A program made the position numbers and the translations under genes. This document shows positions 23,395-31,127 of a DNA stretch of 40,975 nucleotides, in pieces. Each line of letters opens with the position of its first letter. The stretch's first letter is position 1. Source of the DNA: an uncultured Chromatiaceae bacterium (lineage in GTDB: Bacteria; Pseudomonadota; Gammaproteobacteria; Enterobacterales; Alteromonadaceae); assembly GCA_937978655.1 (NCBI GenBank), contig CALJUX010000039.1, positions 1-40,975 on the forward strand, given 5' to 3'. The notes under the pieces are model-generated. The model made no database searches. It was not told the DNA's origin and saw nothing but the letters and a program-made list of their open reading frames with translations.

Positions 23395-25020
23395 ATGCAA
23401 TTGCAGAATTTTCGGATCAGTGCGCGCTTAACTTTTGGCTTTACCTTGTTGGGCCTGTTGATGCTGTTGCAGGGCGCTTTTACGCTGTACAGCATGAATT
23501 CAATGCACAAAGTGACTGAATCTATTGATAAAAACACTATTCCAAGCCTGGAGCATCTGGCAGAGCTGAACCTCAATGTGATGCGGATGCGGGTATTTAC
23601 GCTGCGTTTGCTGATAGCACAGACGGAAGCGGAGCAGCAGTCCGTTAAACAGAGCATCAGCACGACCAACGACACTATCAACGAGATACGCTCTCACTAT
23701 GAAGCGCTGATCTCCGTCAGCGGTGAGCAGGCAAGTTACGATGAGTTCAGCCGCGAGTTTATGCATTACAACCAGCTCAAAGCCGAATTAATCGGTCTGG
23801 TGGATGCCAGACGACATGAAGATGCCATGCGCCTGGCCAATAGCGGGCTGGCCGAAACTGCAAACCGGATGGCTGCGGCACTGCTGCAGCTAAATCAGCT
23901 GAACGCTAAAGATGCCGAAGCGCAGGCGGCCAGCTCGGAGCAAAGTTATCTGCAAAGCTGGAACTACGTGATTGGCATGGTGCTGGTCAGTCTCGGCATT
24001 GCGTCGGTGGCGTCGGTGATTTTAAGCCGCAGCATTGTGCTGCCGGTGCGACGGGCGCTGCGGCTGGCACACAAAGTAGCTGCCGGTGATTTGACCCAGT
24101 CCATCGAAGTGCGGGGCAGTGACGAAATGGCGGAATTGGCGCAGTCGCTGCAAACCATGCAACAGAATCTGCGCGAAACCATCCGCCATATTGCCGCGTC
24201 TTCGCAACAGCTGGCGTCGGCAGCCGAAGAGCTGAACACTGTGACCGACAGTGCTGCAGCCGGCGTCAGCCAGCAAAATGATGAAATTCAACAGGCCGCA
24301 ACCGCTATCACCCAAATGAGTGCCGCGGTGGAAGAAGTGGCGCAAACCGCCCTCGCAACATCTGAGGCGTCAGGCCAGTCCGCGCAAAGTGTGCAGGATG
24401 GCAAACTGCAGGTCAGTCAAACGCTCAGTGTGATCAGTGATATCAATCAGGATGTGGCGACAAGCGCCAGTCTGGTCGGTGAGCTGGCAGCGCAATCGCA
24501 ACATATCGGTAAAGTGCTGGATGTGATCCGCGCCATTGCCGAACAAACCAACTTACTGGCGCTGAACGCCGCCATTGAAGCCGCCCGTGCCGGCGACGCC
24601 GGACGTGGTTTTGCCGTGGTGGCCGATGAAGTGCGGGCCCTGGCGCACCGCACGCAAAGTTCCACCAAAGAAATTGAAACCATGGTGCAGAGTATCCGTG
24701 GCGGCACGCAGGCGGCGGTGTCGTCGATGCAACACAGCCGGGACAAAGCAACTCAGGCGTTGGCACAGGCACATAAAGCTGGTGAGGCGCTGGAGATGAT
24801 TGCGCAACAAATCAGCCGGATCAGTGACAGCAACCACATTATTGCCAGCGCGGCGGAACAACAATCCAAAGTGGCGCGGGAAGTTGACCGTAACATTATT
24901 AATATCAGTGATTTGACCACTCAAACTGCCGCTGGCGCCCATCAGACCAGCGCCGCCGCCCATGATTTGTCGCGGCTGGCGGTGGATTTAAACACCCTGG
25001 TGGTACGTTTTACCGTGTAA
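23395..25020 (+). CDS. Methyl-accepting chemotaxis protein, 4HB type
   Basis: A 541-residue inner-membrane chemoreceptor. Membrane segment 1 lies at about 14-33, a four-helix-bundle periplasmic sensor at about 34-188, membrane segment 2 at about 190-213 and HAMP at about 214-267 (RSIVLPVRRALRLAHKVAAGDL). The long signalling hairpin has the conserved tip IRAIAEQTNLLALNAAIEAARAGDAGRGFAVVADEVRAL (shown in parts: EQTNLLALNAAIEAARAG, GRGFAVVADEVRALA). It should control CheA with CheW in chemotaxis. No C-terminal CheR-binding pentapeptide is seen. The ligand is unknown. A clear terminator follows at 25136-25162. The ribosome binding site is AAGGCGAGG, somewhat distant from the ATG. Confidence 0.95.
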   Translation: MQLQNFRISARLTFGFTLLGLLMLLQGAFTLYSMNSMHKVTESIDKNTIPSLEHLAELNLNVMRMRVFTLRLLIAQTEAEQQSVKQSISTTNDTINEIRSHYEALISVSGEQASYDEFSREFMHYNQLKAELIGLVDARRHEDAMRLANSGLAETANRMAAALLQLNQLNAKDAEAQAASSEQSYLQSWNYVIGMVLVSLGIASVASVILSRSIVLPVRRALRLAHKVAAGDLTQSIEVRGSDEMAELAQSLQTMQQNLRETIRHIAASSQQLASAAEELNTVTDSAAAGVSQQNDEIQQAATAITQMSAAVEEVAQTALATSEASGQSAQSVQDGKLQVSQTLSVISDINQDVATSASLVGELAAQSQHIGKVLDVIRAIAEQTNLLALNAAIEAARAGDAGRGFAVVADEVRALAHRTQSSTKEIETMVQSIRGGTQAAVSSMQHSRDKATQALAQAHKAGEALEMIAQQISRISDSNHIIASAAEQQSKVAREVDRNIINISDLTTQTAAGAHQTSAAAHDLSRLAVDLNTLVVRFTV

Positions 25021-25135
25021 TGCTCTGCCAATACCGCTGGTCGCCCCCGTATCCGGCCAGCTGTTGCAACCTTGTTCGCTGAAACATCACCGACCGGAGG
25101 CTGGGGGGCTGAAGGAAGACGATGTGATCGTGACC

Positions 25136-25162
25136 GGGGCTCCGGGACGGAGCCCCTTTTTT
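25136..25162 (+). terminator. Rho-independent terminator after the 4HB chemoreceptor
   Basis: A perfect 9-bp GC-rich stem (GGGGCTCCG / CGGAGCCCC, 3-nt loop, 25136-25156) is followed by six T. It separates the two chemoreceptor genes into different transcripts. Confidence 0.95.
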
Positions 25163-25261
25163 CAGACAGCAAGGCGATGTTTGTTGTTGCCGGGTCTTCG
25201 TTGTTTAGCAGCCCTACTGAGTGCAGTGGTGATGCTCCCCCCCAATGTTAGGAGCGATGTG

Positions 25262-26554
25262 ATGTTTAAACAGTTTTTTCAGCGTAAGACCGCCACCGCC
25301 GAACCGCCAGTCACCCTTGAGCTGCTGTTTTATCAGGCGGTCCGGCTACAGGAACCGATGATAGTGTTTACGCCAGAGGGCGAAATTGTCGACGCCAACC
25401 CATTGTTTTTACAAGCGGTTGGTTATGAAAAGTCGGAAATTTGTGGCAAAAATCACCGGATATTCTGCGCGCCGGATTATGTAAACAGCCGCGATTATCA
25501 GCGTTTCTGGCAACAACTTGCACAGGGCACAGCCCAAACCGGCACTGTGACCCGTTACAAAAAAAATGGTCAGGCGATCACGCTGGAAGCAAATTATTTT
25601 CCGGTTAAAGCGCAGGACGAGGTGCGCTGGGTGGTCAAATTTGCCACGGACGTCAGCGTAAAAATGGCGCAGCTGGCCGATCAGCAGGCCATTATTACCG
25701 CGCTGGACAAGTCGATGGCAGTGATTGAATTTGAGCCGGACGGCAGGATCCTGCGGGCCAATGCCAATTTCCTGAACACGCTGCAGTACCAGCAGGCGGA
25801 GATCGCCGGCCAGCACCACCGCTTGTTTTGTCCGGCAGAATTTTTACAGCAACATCCGCATTTTTGGGCTGAACTCGCCGCCGGCCAATTTAAACATGGC
25901 CGCTTTGAACGGCGCAATAAAGCCGGCCAGCCGATTTGGCTGGAGGCCACTTACAACCCGATCTTTGATGACCGCGGCCGGGTGATGAAAGTGATTAAAT
26001 TTGCCTGCGACATCACGACCAAAGTGCAACATGAGCAGGACGTGGAACGGGTGGCGCAGCTGGCGCTGCAATCCTCATTGCAAACGGTGGCTGTGGCCGG
26101 CCAAAGCAAGCAGTTGCTGGCTCAGGTTCAGCACAACTCCACGGCAATTTCGGCCGAGGTGGGGCAGGCTTTTGCTCACATCGAGCAGCTGAACGAAGAA
26201 TCCAAAGCCATTTCGGCGATAGTGACGACAATCAAATCTATCGCGGACCAGACAAACCTGCTGGCGCTGAATGCGGCGATTGAAGCGGCCCGCGCCGGTG
26301 AACAAGGCCGCGGTTTTGCCGTTGTTGCCGACGAAGTGCGCAATCTGGCAGCCCGCACCAGCAGTTCGACTGTGGAAATTCAGCGGGTGGTGGAGCGCAA
26401 TATGACGCTGACCCACACAGTGCTGGACCGGATGAAAAACGCCAGTAATTTCTCAGAAAGTGGGCTGGAGCTGGTCGGGCAGGCGCACCAGTCACAAGGT
26501 CAGATTGAGTGTGTGGCGCAGAGTGTCAGCGACACTATTGCCAATCTGACCTGA
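25262..26554 (+). CDS. Soluble PAS-PAS chemoreceptor, BdlA-like
   Basis: A 430-residue protein without membrane segments. Two tandem PAS domains (about 25-140 and 147-262) share motifs: VFTPEGEIVDANPLFLQAVGY, GKNHRIFCAP, then FEPDGRILRANANFLNTLQY, GQHHRLFCPAEF, and WLEATYNPIFDD. A short MCP signalling domain follows (about 275-430; DQTNLLALNAAIEAARAG, GRGFAVVADEVRNLAARTS). This layout matches Pseudomonas BdlA and other soluble PAS receptors that sense redox or energy state and affect dispersal or taxis. ATG 25262 is chosen because AGGAG lies 8-9 nt upstream; the longer frame from 25064 would run through the upstream terminator. Cofactor binding by the PAS domains is not predictable. Confidence 0.9.
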   Translation: MFKQFFQRKTATAEPPVTLELLFYQAVRLQEPMIVFTPEGEIVDANPLFLQAVGYEKSEICGKNHRIFCAPDYVNSRDYQRFWQQLAQGTAQTGTVTRYKKNGQAITLEANYFPVKAQDEVRWVVKFATDVSVKMAQLADQQAIITALDKSMAVIEFEPDGRILRANANFLNTLQYQQAEIAGQHHRLFCPAEFLQQHPHFWAELAAGQFKHGRFERRNKAGQPIWLEATYNPIFDDRGRVMKVIKFACDITTKVQHEQDVERVAQLALQSSLQTVAVAGQSKQLLAQVQHNSTAISAEVGQAFAHIEQLNEESKAISAIVTTIKSIADQTNLLALNAAIEAARAGEQGRGFAVVADEVRNLAARTSSSTVEIQRVVERNMTLTHTVLDRMKNASNFSESGLELVGQAHQSQGQIECVAQSVSDTIANLT

Positions 26555-26575
26555 TTAAATTGGCGTGGCCGGGTC

Positions 26576-26962
26576 TTATTTACGCCCGATCCACAGCCAG
26601 AATCCAATTAAAACCAACAGCATTGAACTGCCAAGCGTTTCCAGCGTGCTGTTATGTTGCACCCGCTGCGGTGGAGATTGCGGGTTTGCTGGTTCCGGCG
26701 GCACCTCCAGCTGGACCGGCATCACATTCGGTGTTGTATTGGTCGCGGTGTTGGCTGGTGCGATTTTTTCCGGCTTACAGTGCTGCTGCAGTTGTTGCTG
26801 CAGTTGTTGCTGCTCTGCGCCATTCTGAGTCTGGGCAGCGGTCTGGATTTGTTGGCGCAGTGCGGTGCAGCGCTCAGTACTCCAGGTTTCGATGGTTTCG
26901 GCATGCAAATGAGGTGTGGCGCAGAGCAGAAGTGCTGACAGCAAGTGGCGAATGTTACGCAT
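26576..26962 (-). CDS. Hypothetical secreted protein with C-terminal membrane anchor
   Basis: A 128-residue unrecognised protein. It has a signal peptide (RNIRHLLSALLLCATPHLHA), a Gln-rich helical middle (about 45-60, encoded by a 12-bp repeat), two Cys that could pair, a Pro-rich stretch and a C-terminal hydrophobic segment (SSMLLVLIGFWLWIG) ending in RK. This suggests a small periplasmic domain tethered to the inner membrane. AGGAA precedes the ATG at 26962; a longer frame to 26998 has no better start. It converges on the PAS-PAS receptor gene. Confidence 0.7.
   Translation of the reverse strand: MRNIRHLLSALLLCATPHLHAETIETWSTERCTALRQQIQTAAQTQNGAEQQQLQQQLQQHCKPEKIAPANTATNTTPNVMPVQLEVPPEPANPQSPPQRVQHNSTLETLGSSMLLVLIGFWLWIGRK
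26784..26813. repeat. 12-bp tandem repeat encoding a poly-Gln-rich helix
   Basis: The unit TGCTGCAGTTGT occurs twice plus a partial third copy inside the small secreted protein gene. It encodes the QLQQ-rich stretch on the minus strand. Copy number change would lengthen the helix by four residues without a frameshift. Confidence 0.7.
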
Positions 26963-27036
26963 AGGCGCTTTCCTATGGACAACTGAAACATCTGCCAATG
27001 GTAGCGCAAGCCGGCGTTGCCTCGCCAGCGGCCGGC

Positions 27037-27291
27037 CTAGCGTTTATATTGGCTGGGGCAATAACTGCGTTTGACGTCCGGCGATCGCAACGCTGCATGT
27101 TTGGTGACCCGGCCGCTGGTGCGCGCCCGCCATAAGCGGAAACTGCCGGCATTCAGTGCGCGCCGCATCAATTTAATCAGCTGGTGCTGATTGAGGCCAT
27201 ACAACTGTTCTATCGCTTCAAAAGGTGTACGGTCTTCCCAGGCCATTTCAATAATGCGGGATAAATCGGCGGGGCTGAATGTTTGGGGCAT
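27037..27291 (-). CDS. DUF2805 / TIGR03643 family protein
   Basis: An 84-residue basic cytosolic protein. The motif IIEMAWEDRTPFEAIEQLYGL, followed by IKLMRRAL..SFRLWRAR..GRVTKH, is characteristic of the conserved DUF2805 family of unknown function. The predicted helix-turn-helix-like layout and basic tail suggest nucleic-acid binding, but nothing is established. It is a single-gene unit on the minus strand. Confidence 0.85.
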   Translation of the reverse strand: MPQTFSPADLSRIIEMAWEDRTPFEAIEQLYGLNQHQLIKLMRRALNAGSFRLWRARTSGRVTKHAALRSPDVKRSYCPSQYKR

Positions 27292-27390
27292 CGATAGTTA
27301 TGGGTTGTGCACAGATGGCGGTTTTACGCGACCGCGCCCGCATTGGACCAGTGATGGCCAGTCGAAAATGAATATTAAGTCGTGATTTGC

Positions 27391-27480
27391 TGTACGGTGG
27401 CGCGTTGCTGACCGTACCTACCTTTGGAATTCAATGGTAGGTACGGCAAGCTGCAGCGTGCTGGCCACCACGTGGCGTAC
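27391..27480. repeat. REP unit of the GTACGG family
   Basis: An 11-bp perfect stem (CCGTACCTACC at 27412-27422 and GGTAGGTACGG at 27436-27446) with a 13-nt loop, flanked by GTACGGTGGCGCGTTGC on the left and GGCGTAC on the right. The stem is the same as in the RAYT-flanking units with one base pair changed on each arm, which preserves pairing. The loop sequence differs. Confidence 0.85.
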
Positions 27481-27520
27481 AATTGTTGTTGCCATGCAAC
27501 ACGGCAAAATCCAGGCGCCA

Positions 27521-28444
27521 TCAGGGCAGCGGAATAGACTCGGTTTCATCACCCGGCACTTTGGGGAAATTTCCCTGCTGCCAGTCGGCTTTGGCCTGGG
27601 CAATCCGTTCCAGGCGGCTTGACACAAAATTCCATTCGATAAAACGCCGGGCCATTTTTTCACCACCAATCAGCGCAATCCGGCTGTCCGTCACAGCCTG
27701 GATAGTCACGACGCTGTGCGCGTCCAGCACCGCCATCTCGTATTGACTGATCTGGCTGTCACGGGCCTGCACGGTACCGGCGGCGATATACAAAGCCCGC
27801 TCTGCCGCCTGCGGCAGCACCAGACGCTGGCCGGCGCTGAGCTGAGCTTCGATATACAAGGTTTGGGCAAATTGTTTGACCGGCGACGTCTGGCCATAAG
27901 CGCTGCCGATGATGACACGCACGGCGACACCGTCCACGCTGAGGGCCGGGATCTGCTGCTGCGGATAATGATAAAACGCCGGATCGGTTTCTTCGTCGGC
28001 TTCCGGTAGAGCCAGCCATAGCTGCAGACCATGCAGGGCATGGTCCTGCGCTGTCACTTCCGGTCTTTCGCGTTCTGAATGGACTATGCCTTTGCCTGCA
28101 ACCATCAGGTTGATATCGCCGGGACGAATGGCCTGCAGGCTGCCCAGCGAGTCGCGGTGCAGAATTTCACCTTCAAACAGGTAAGTGACGGTCGCGAGGT
28201 TAATATGCGGATGCGGCCGTACATTGATGCCGGAGCCGGCTGGAAAAAATGCCGGGCCCATATGGTCAAAGAAAATCCAGGGCCCGACCATCTGCTGGCC
28301 GGCGACCGGCAATAACCGGCGTACGGAAAACCCACCCAGGTCTTTTTCCCGTGGCCGGATAATTTTTAACATGGCACCGCAGGCTGAATCTTCGCTGCAG
28401 TCGCCGGCGCAGTCTCCGGCATTCATGGGGGTTAAGTTACTCAT
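27521..28444 (-). CDS. Pirin family protein
   Basis: A 307-residue bicupin of the pirin family. The N-terminal cupin carries the metal-binding set (RPHPHINLATVTYLFEGEILHRDSLG and IVHSERE), with WIFFDHMGPA and NLMVAGKGIVHSE as family motifs, and the second cupin covers about 190-290. Some bacterial pirins have quercetin dioxygenase activity and others act as regulators, so the role is open. GGAG lies 7 nt upstream of the ATG at 28444. The gene overlaps the end of the LtrA gene by 8 bp, so it is co-translated with it. A short Cys-containing N-terminal tail (CAGDCSEDSACG) is unusual for the family. Confidence 0.9.
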   Translation of the reverse strand: MSNLTPMNAGDCAGDCSEDSACGAMLKIIRPREKDLGGFSVRRLLPVAGQQMVGPWIFFDHMGPAFFPAGSGINVRPHPHINLATVTYLFEGEILHRDSLGSLQAIRPGDINLMVAGKGIVHSERERPEVTAQDHALHGLQLWLALPEADEETDPAFYHYPQQQIPALSVDGVAVRVIIGSAYGQTSPVKQFAQTLYIEAQLSAGQRLVLPQAAERALYIAAGTVQARDSQISQYEMAVLDAHSVVTIQAVTDSRIALIGGEKMARRFIEWNFVSSRLERIAQAKADWQQGNFPKVPGDETESIPLP

Positions 28445-29687
28445 GGTGTACTCCGGATATGGATAGATTTTGCGCCTGGCAGCAGGCATGGCTGCTGCGT
28501 AATAACACTGCAAGCAGCGTCAGCAGTGTGATGCCTGCAAGCGCTGTGCTCGCGCCTGATGTTTCGGCCAGCAGATGGCTGACCAGCGGGATCAGCCCGA
28601 CAAACCATAACAGCAAATAACGACCCGCGCCGCTGAAGATAAACCGATCACGCACCAGCCAAAGGCCAAACAGGTAAAAACCGACCGGTATAGCTACAGC
28701 GCCTGTTGCCATGGCACTGCTCAAGTGCGCCTGGCCGGTCAGCAGGTCGACCTGAACTGCGATACCGGCGCCAACCGCAGCGCCGGCGGCATAAATCAGC
28801 AGATGACCATAACCCCAGGTCAGCGCCATCCGCAGGTTTTGCACAGCTAAATGTTCTTCGCGCGAAAAATACAGCCACCACAAACAAAACAGCAGGATCA
28901 TGGCGAGCAGCGGTACTAAGGCCAAAGTCAGCAGCGGCCAGAAGCCGGCGGTACTGGCAGCGAGCTGTTGCAGTTGGCTGATGGCCACTGAGCCGGCTAG
29001 CAGGGTTTCGCCCAGCACAATCAGATTCAGCAGGCCATAACGCTCGATCATGTGGTGACGATGCCAGGGCGTGATACCGCGGCGCTCAGCAACAGCCGGC
29101 ACCGCCAGTTCAAATACCGCGCCGCCACCAAACAGCAGCAACAACAAAGGCAGTGACAAAGGCTGGATCAGCAGCAGGCCTACCCAATAGCTTTGCACCA
29201 GCATCAGCCCGATGGCATAAGTCAGTGCAGTCGGCCGGTGTGCCGGATCATGCCGGGCAGCGCGCAACCACAGCAGCACCATGCAAATCCGCATCCAGAC
29301 AAAACCCAGCACTATCAACAGTAAATCAGCCTGCTGAAAAAACGGCCGGATCCCGGCAGCCATGGTCAAAGACCCAATCATCAGTCCCATCGTCAGCAAG
29401 CGGAACACGGCGTCGTCATTGTCATAAGCCGAGGCAAACCAGGTGAAATTCATCCATGCCCACCAGATGGCAAAAAACGCCAACACAAATTTGCCGGCAC
29501 CTTCCAGCGTGTGGCCATGCGCGATGGCATGGTGCAATTCGCCGGCGGCAGCGGCAATGGCAATCACCGCCACCAAATCGAACAGCAGTTCTAAAGGGGT
29601 TGAGGCGCGGTGATGTTCATGCACATCCCGCGCGGGCATGGCACGGATGCCCTGATGCCAATATTGCCTCAGCCATTGTTTTTGCAT
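28437..29687 (-). CDS. Low temperature requirement A (LtrA) family membrane protein
   Basis: A 416-residue inner-membrane protein with about 10-12 hydrophobic segments. HHRASTPLELLFDLVAVIAIA near the start and HHMIERYGLLNLIVLGETLL in the middle are the hallmark motifs of the LtrA family (PF06772). The family name comes from a Listeria cold-growth gene; the biochemical activity is unknown. AAGGAAGTGG precedes the ATG at 29687. It is flanked by the TauE-type permease gene (51 bp upstream) and the pirin gene (8-bp overlap). Confidence 0.9.
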   Translation of the reverse strand: MQKQWLRQYWHQGIRAMPARDVHEHHRASTPLELLFDLVAVIAIAAAAGELHHAIAHGHTLEGAGKFVLAFFAIWWAWMNFTWFASAYDNDDAVFRLLTMGLMIGSLTMAAGIRPFFQQADLLLIVLGFVWMRICMVLLWLRAARHDPAHRPTALTYAIGLMLVQSYWVGLLLIQPLSLPLLLLLFGGGAVFELAVPAVAERRGITPWHRHHMIERYGLLNLIVLGETLLAGSVAISQLQQLAASTAGFWPLLTLALVPLLAMILLFCLWWLYFSREEHLAVQNLRMALTWGYGHLLIYAAGAAVGAGIAVQVDLLTGQAHLSSAMATGAVAIPVGFYLFGLWLVRDRFIFSGAGRYLLLWFVGLIPLVSHLLAETSGASTALAGITLLTLLAVLLRSSHACCQAQNLSISGVHHE

Positions 29688-29738
29688 TGCCACTTCCTTG
29701 GTCACAACAAATGAATGTAAAAGCCACTCAGGCCGGGT

Positions 29739-30476
29739 TTATGACTTTAGCGCACCGGCAGTTATAGCCAGACCACTGACTAATAACAGCAGATATAACA
29801 AACGGATAAACAGCTGCTGCGGCAGGTTACGCTGCACCCAGACACCGGCCTGCACGGCAATAAAAGCCAGTGGCGTGCAGTACAACACCCGAACAATATC
29901 GGCCGGGTCAAACTGACCGGTCAGCCAATAAGCCGGCACTTTGAGCAGGTTCAGCACGGCAAAAAATACCGCGCTGGTGGCGATATAGCTCACGGGTGGG
30001 AGTTGGCGTGCTAGCAGATGCAAGGAGAGCGGTGGGCCACCGGCATGTAATAAAGTCGAGCTGACACCACTGAGAAACCCCAGGCTGATACCGGCTTTAG
30101 CGCCGGCAAACAGGCTTAAGTCGGCGTTGCCGTAAAAATAGCGCAGCGCAAACAAAGTCGCGCCGATGCCAATAAACAGCTGCAGTTGCTGGATAGTCAC
30201 CAGCAGCAACACAAAGCTGGCGGCGACAATGCCAAGAATGGCGGGCAGTAATAAAAACCGCAGCGCGGCGAGGTCCCACTTTTTCCAGCTGCTTTGCAGG
30301 GTAAAAGCATCGCAGAGGATGAGCACCGGTAATAACAAGGCGAGCGCGCGGTCAGCCGGAAATGCCAGCAATAACAGCGGCATGGCTAATAAACCCAGAC
30401 TACCGGCAAAGCTGGTTTTGGAGATACCAGACAGCATCACAGCGCCTGCCAGCGTCAGCCATTGCCACAAGTCCAT
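29739..30476 (-). CDS. TauE/SafE (TSUP) family permease
   Basis: A 245-residue inner-membrane protein with about eight membrane segments arranged as two repeats, as expected for the TauE/SafE family, which moves sulfite, sulfonates or other organic acids. Motifs: GISKTSFAGSLGLLAMPLL in the first repeat and GFLSGVSSTLLHAGGPPLSLHLL in the second. GGAG 8 nt upstream favours the ATG at 30476 over the frame start at 30497. It is the first gene of a probable TauE-LtrA-pirin transcript. The substrate is unknown. Confidence 0.9.
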   Translation of the reverse strand: MDLWQWLTLAGAVMLSGISKTSFAGSLGLLAMPLLLLAFPADRALALLLPVLILCDAFTLQSSWKKWDLAALRFLLLPAILGIVAASFVLLLVTIQQLQLFIGIGATLFALRYFYGNADLSLFAGAKAGISLGFLSGVSSTLLHAGGPPLSLHLLARQLPPVSYIATSAVFFAVLNLLKVPAYWLTGQFDPADIVRVLYCTPLAFIAVQAGVWVQRNLPQQLFIRLLYLLLLVSGLAITAGALKS

Positions 30477-30506
30477 CCACGCTACTCCATAGGCCACCCA
30501 AACAGA

Positions 30507-30525
30507 CCGCCGGTGGTGCCGGCGG
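30507..30525 (-). terminator. GC-rich hairpin downstream of the DUF6702 gene
   Basis: A perfect 7-bp stem (CCGCCGG / CCGGCGG, 5-nt loop) lies 80 bp beyond the DUF6702 stop and just upstream of the TauE-type gene. On the minus strand it is followed only by TCTGTTTGG, so termination would be weak or factor-dependent. Confidence 0.35.
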
Positions 30526-30605
30526 CATTGGTCAGTATCTTAGGGGGCATGTGGGCACAGAGTACAGCAGAAAAAACGGGTGTTTCGTTTCGATTTTTTT
30601 GCGGT

Positions 30606-31127
30606 TCAGGGTGCTGAACCGGCTGTCGCGGGGAAATCGAACCTTTGCTCCGGTGCTGGTTTGCTCAGCTTCAGCGTGCGCACCGGGCCACGACCTTCCA
30701 GATTCACCACATTGATTTGCGCCGGCCAGATGCTCATCAGGCTGTCATGACGCACGCTCAGGGTCTTTAATGCTGCTTTTGGCAGCGCGATTTCCTGATA
30801 CACCCAGATATGCCGGCCGTCCAGTTCACTGCCGAGCAGCTTCAGCTGCAGCGGTTCGCCGTTCAGCGTCAGCTGAAAATGGCTGGCGACATAAGCAGCA
30901 AACTGCGCGCGCGCCGCTTCTTCTTTATGAATATCCGCCGCTTTACCTTGCAGATGTTTCACGGCGTGCTCGGCATCATGCAGATAAAAGCGGTGCATCA
31001 CTTCCAGTTGGCCACTGCGGTCGTTAAACAGCAGTTTGGTGATGGCGGTTTTCATCTGATGCGCCTGCAACGGCGCACAGAAACACAAAAACGCGCTGAG
31101 GACCAGCCACAAAGTCTGACGCATCAT
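30606..31127 (-). CDS. DUF6702 family exported protein
   Basis: A 173-residue protein with a signal peptide (LWLVLSAFLCFCAPLQAHQ), followed by a compact beta-rich domain with HQMKTAITKLLFNDRSGQLEVMHRFYLHDAEHA and SVRHDSLMSIWPAQINVVNL, typical of the DUF6702 family. The function is unknown. The ATG at 31127 overlaps the TGA of the M1 peptidase gene (ATGA), so the two are translationally coupled and the products probably act in the same compartment. Confidence 0.85.
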   Translation of the reverse strand: MMRQTLWLVLSAFLCFCAPLQAHQMKTAITKLLFNDRSGQLEVMHRFYLHDAEHAVKHLQGKAADIHKEEAARAQFAAYVASHFQLTLNGEPLQLKLLGSELDGRHIWVYQEIALPKAALKTLSVRHDSLMSIWPAQINVVNLEGRGPVRTLKLSKPAPEQRFDFPATAGSAP

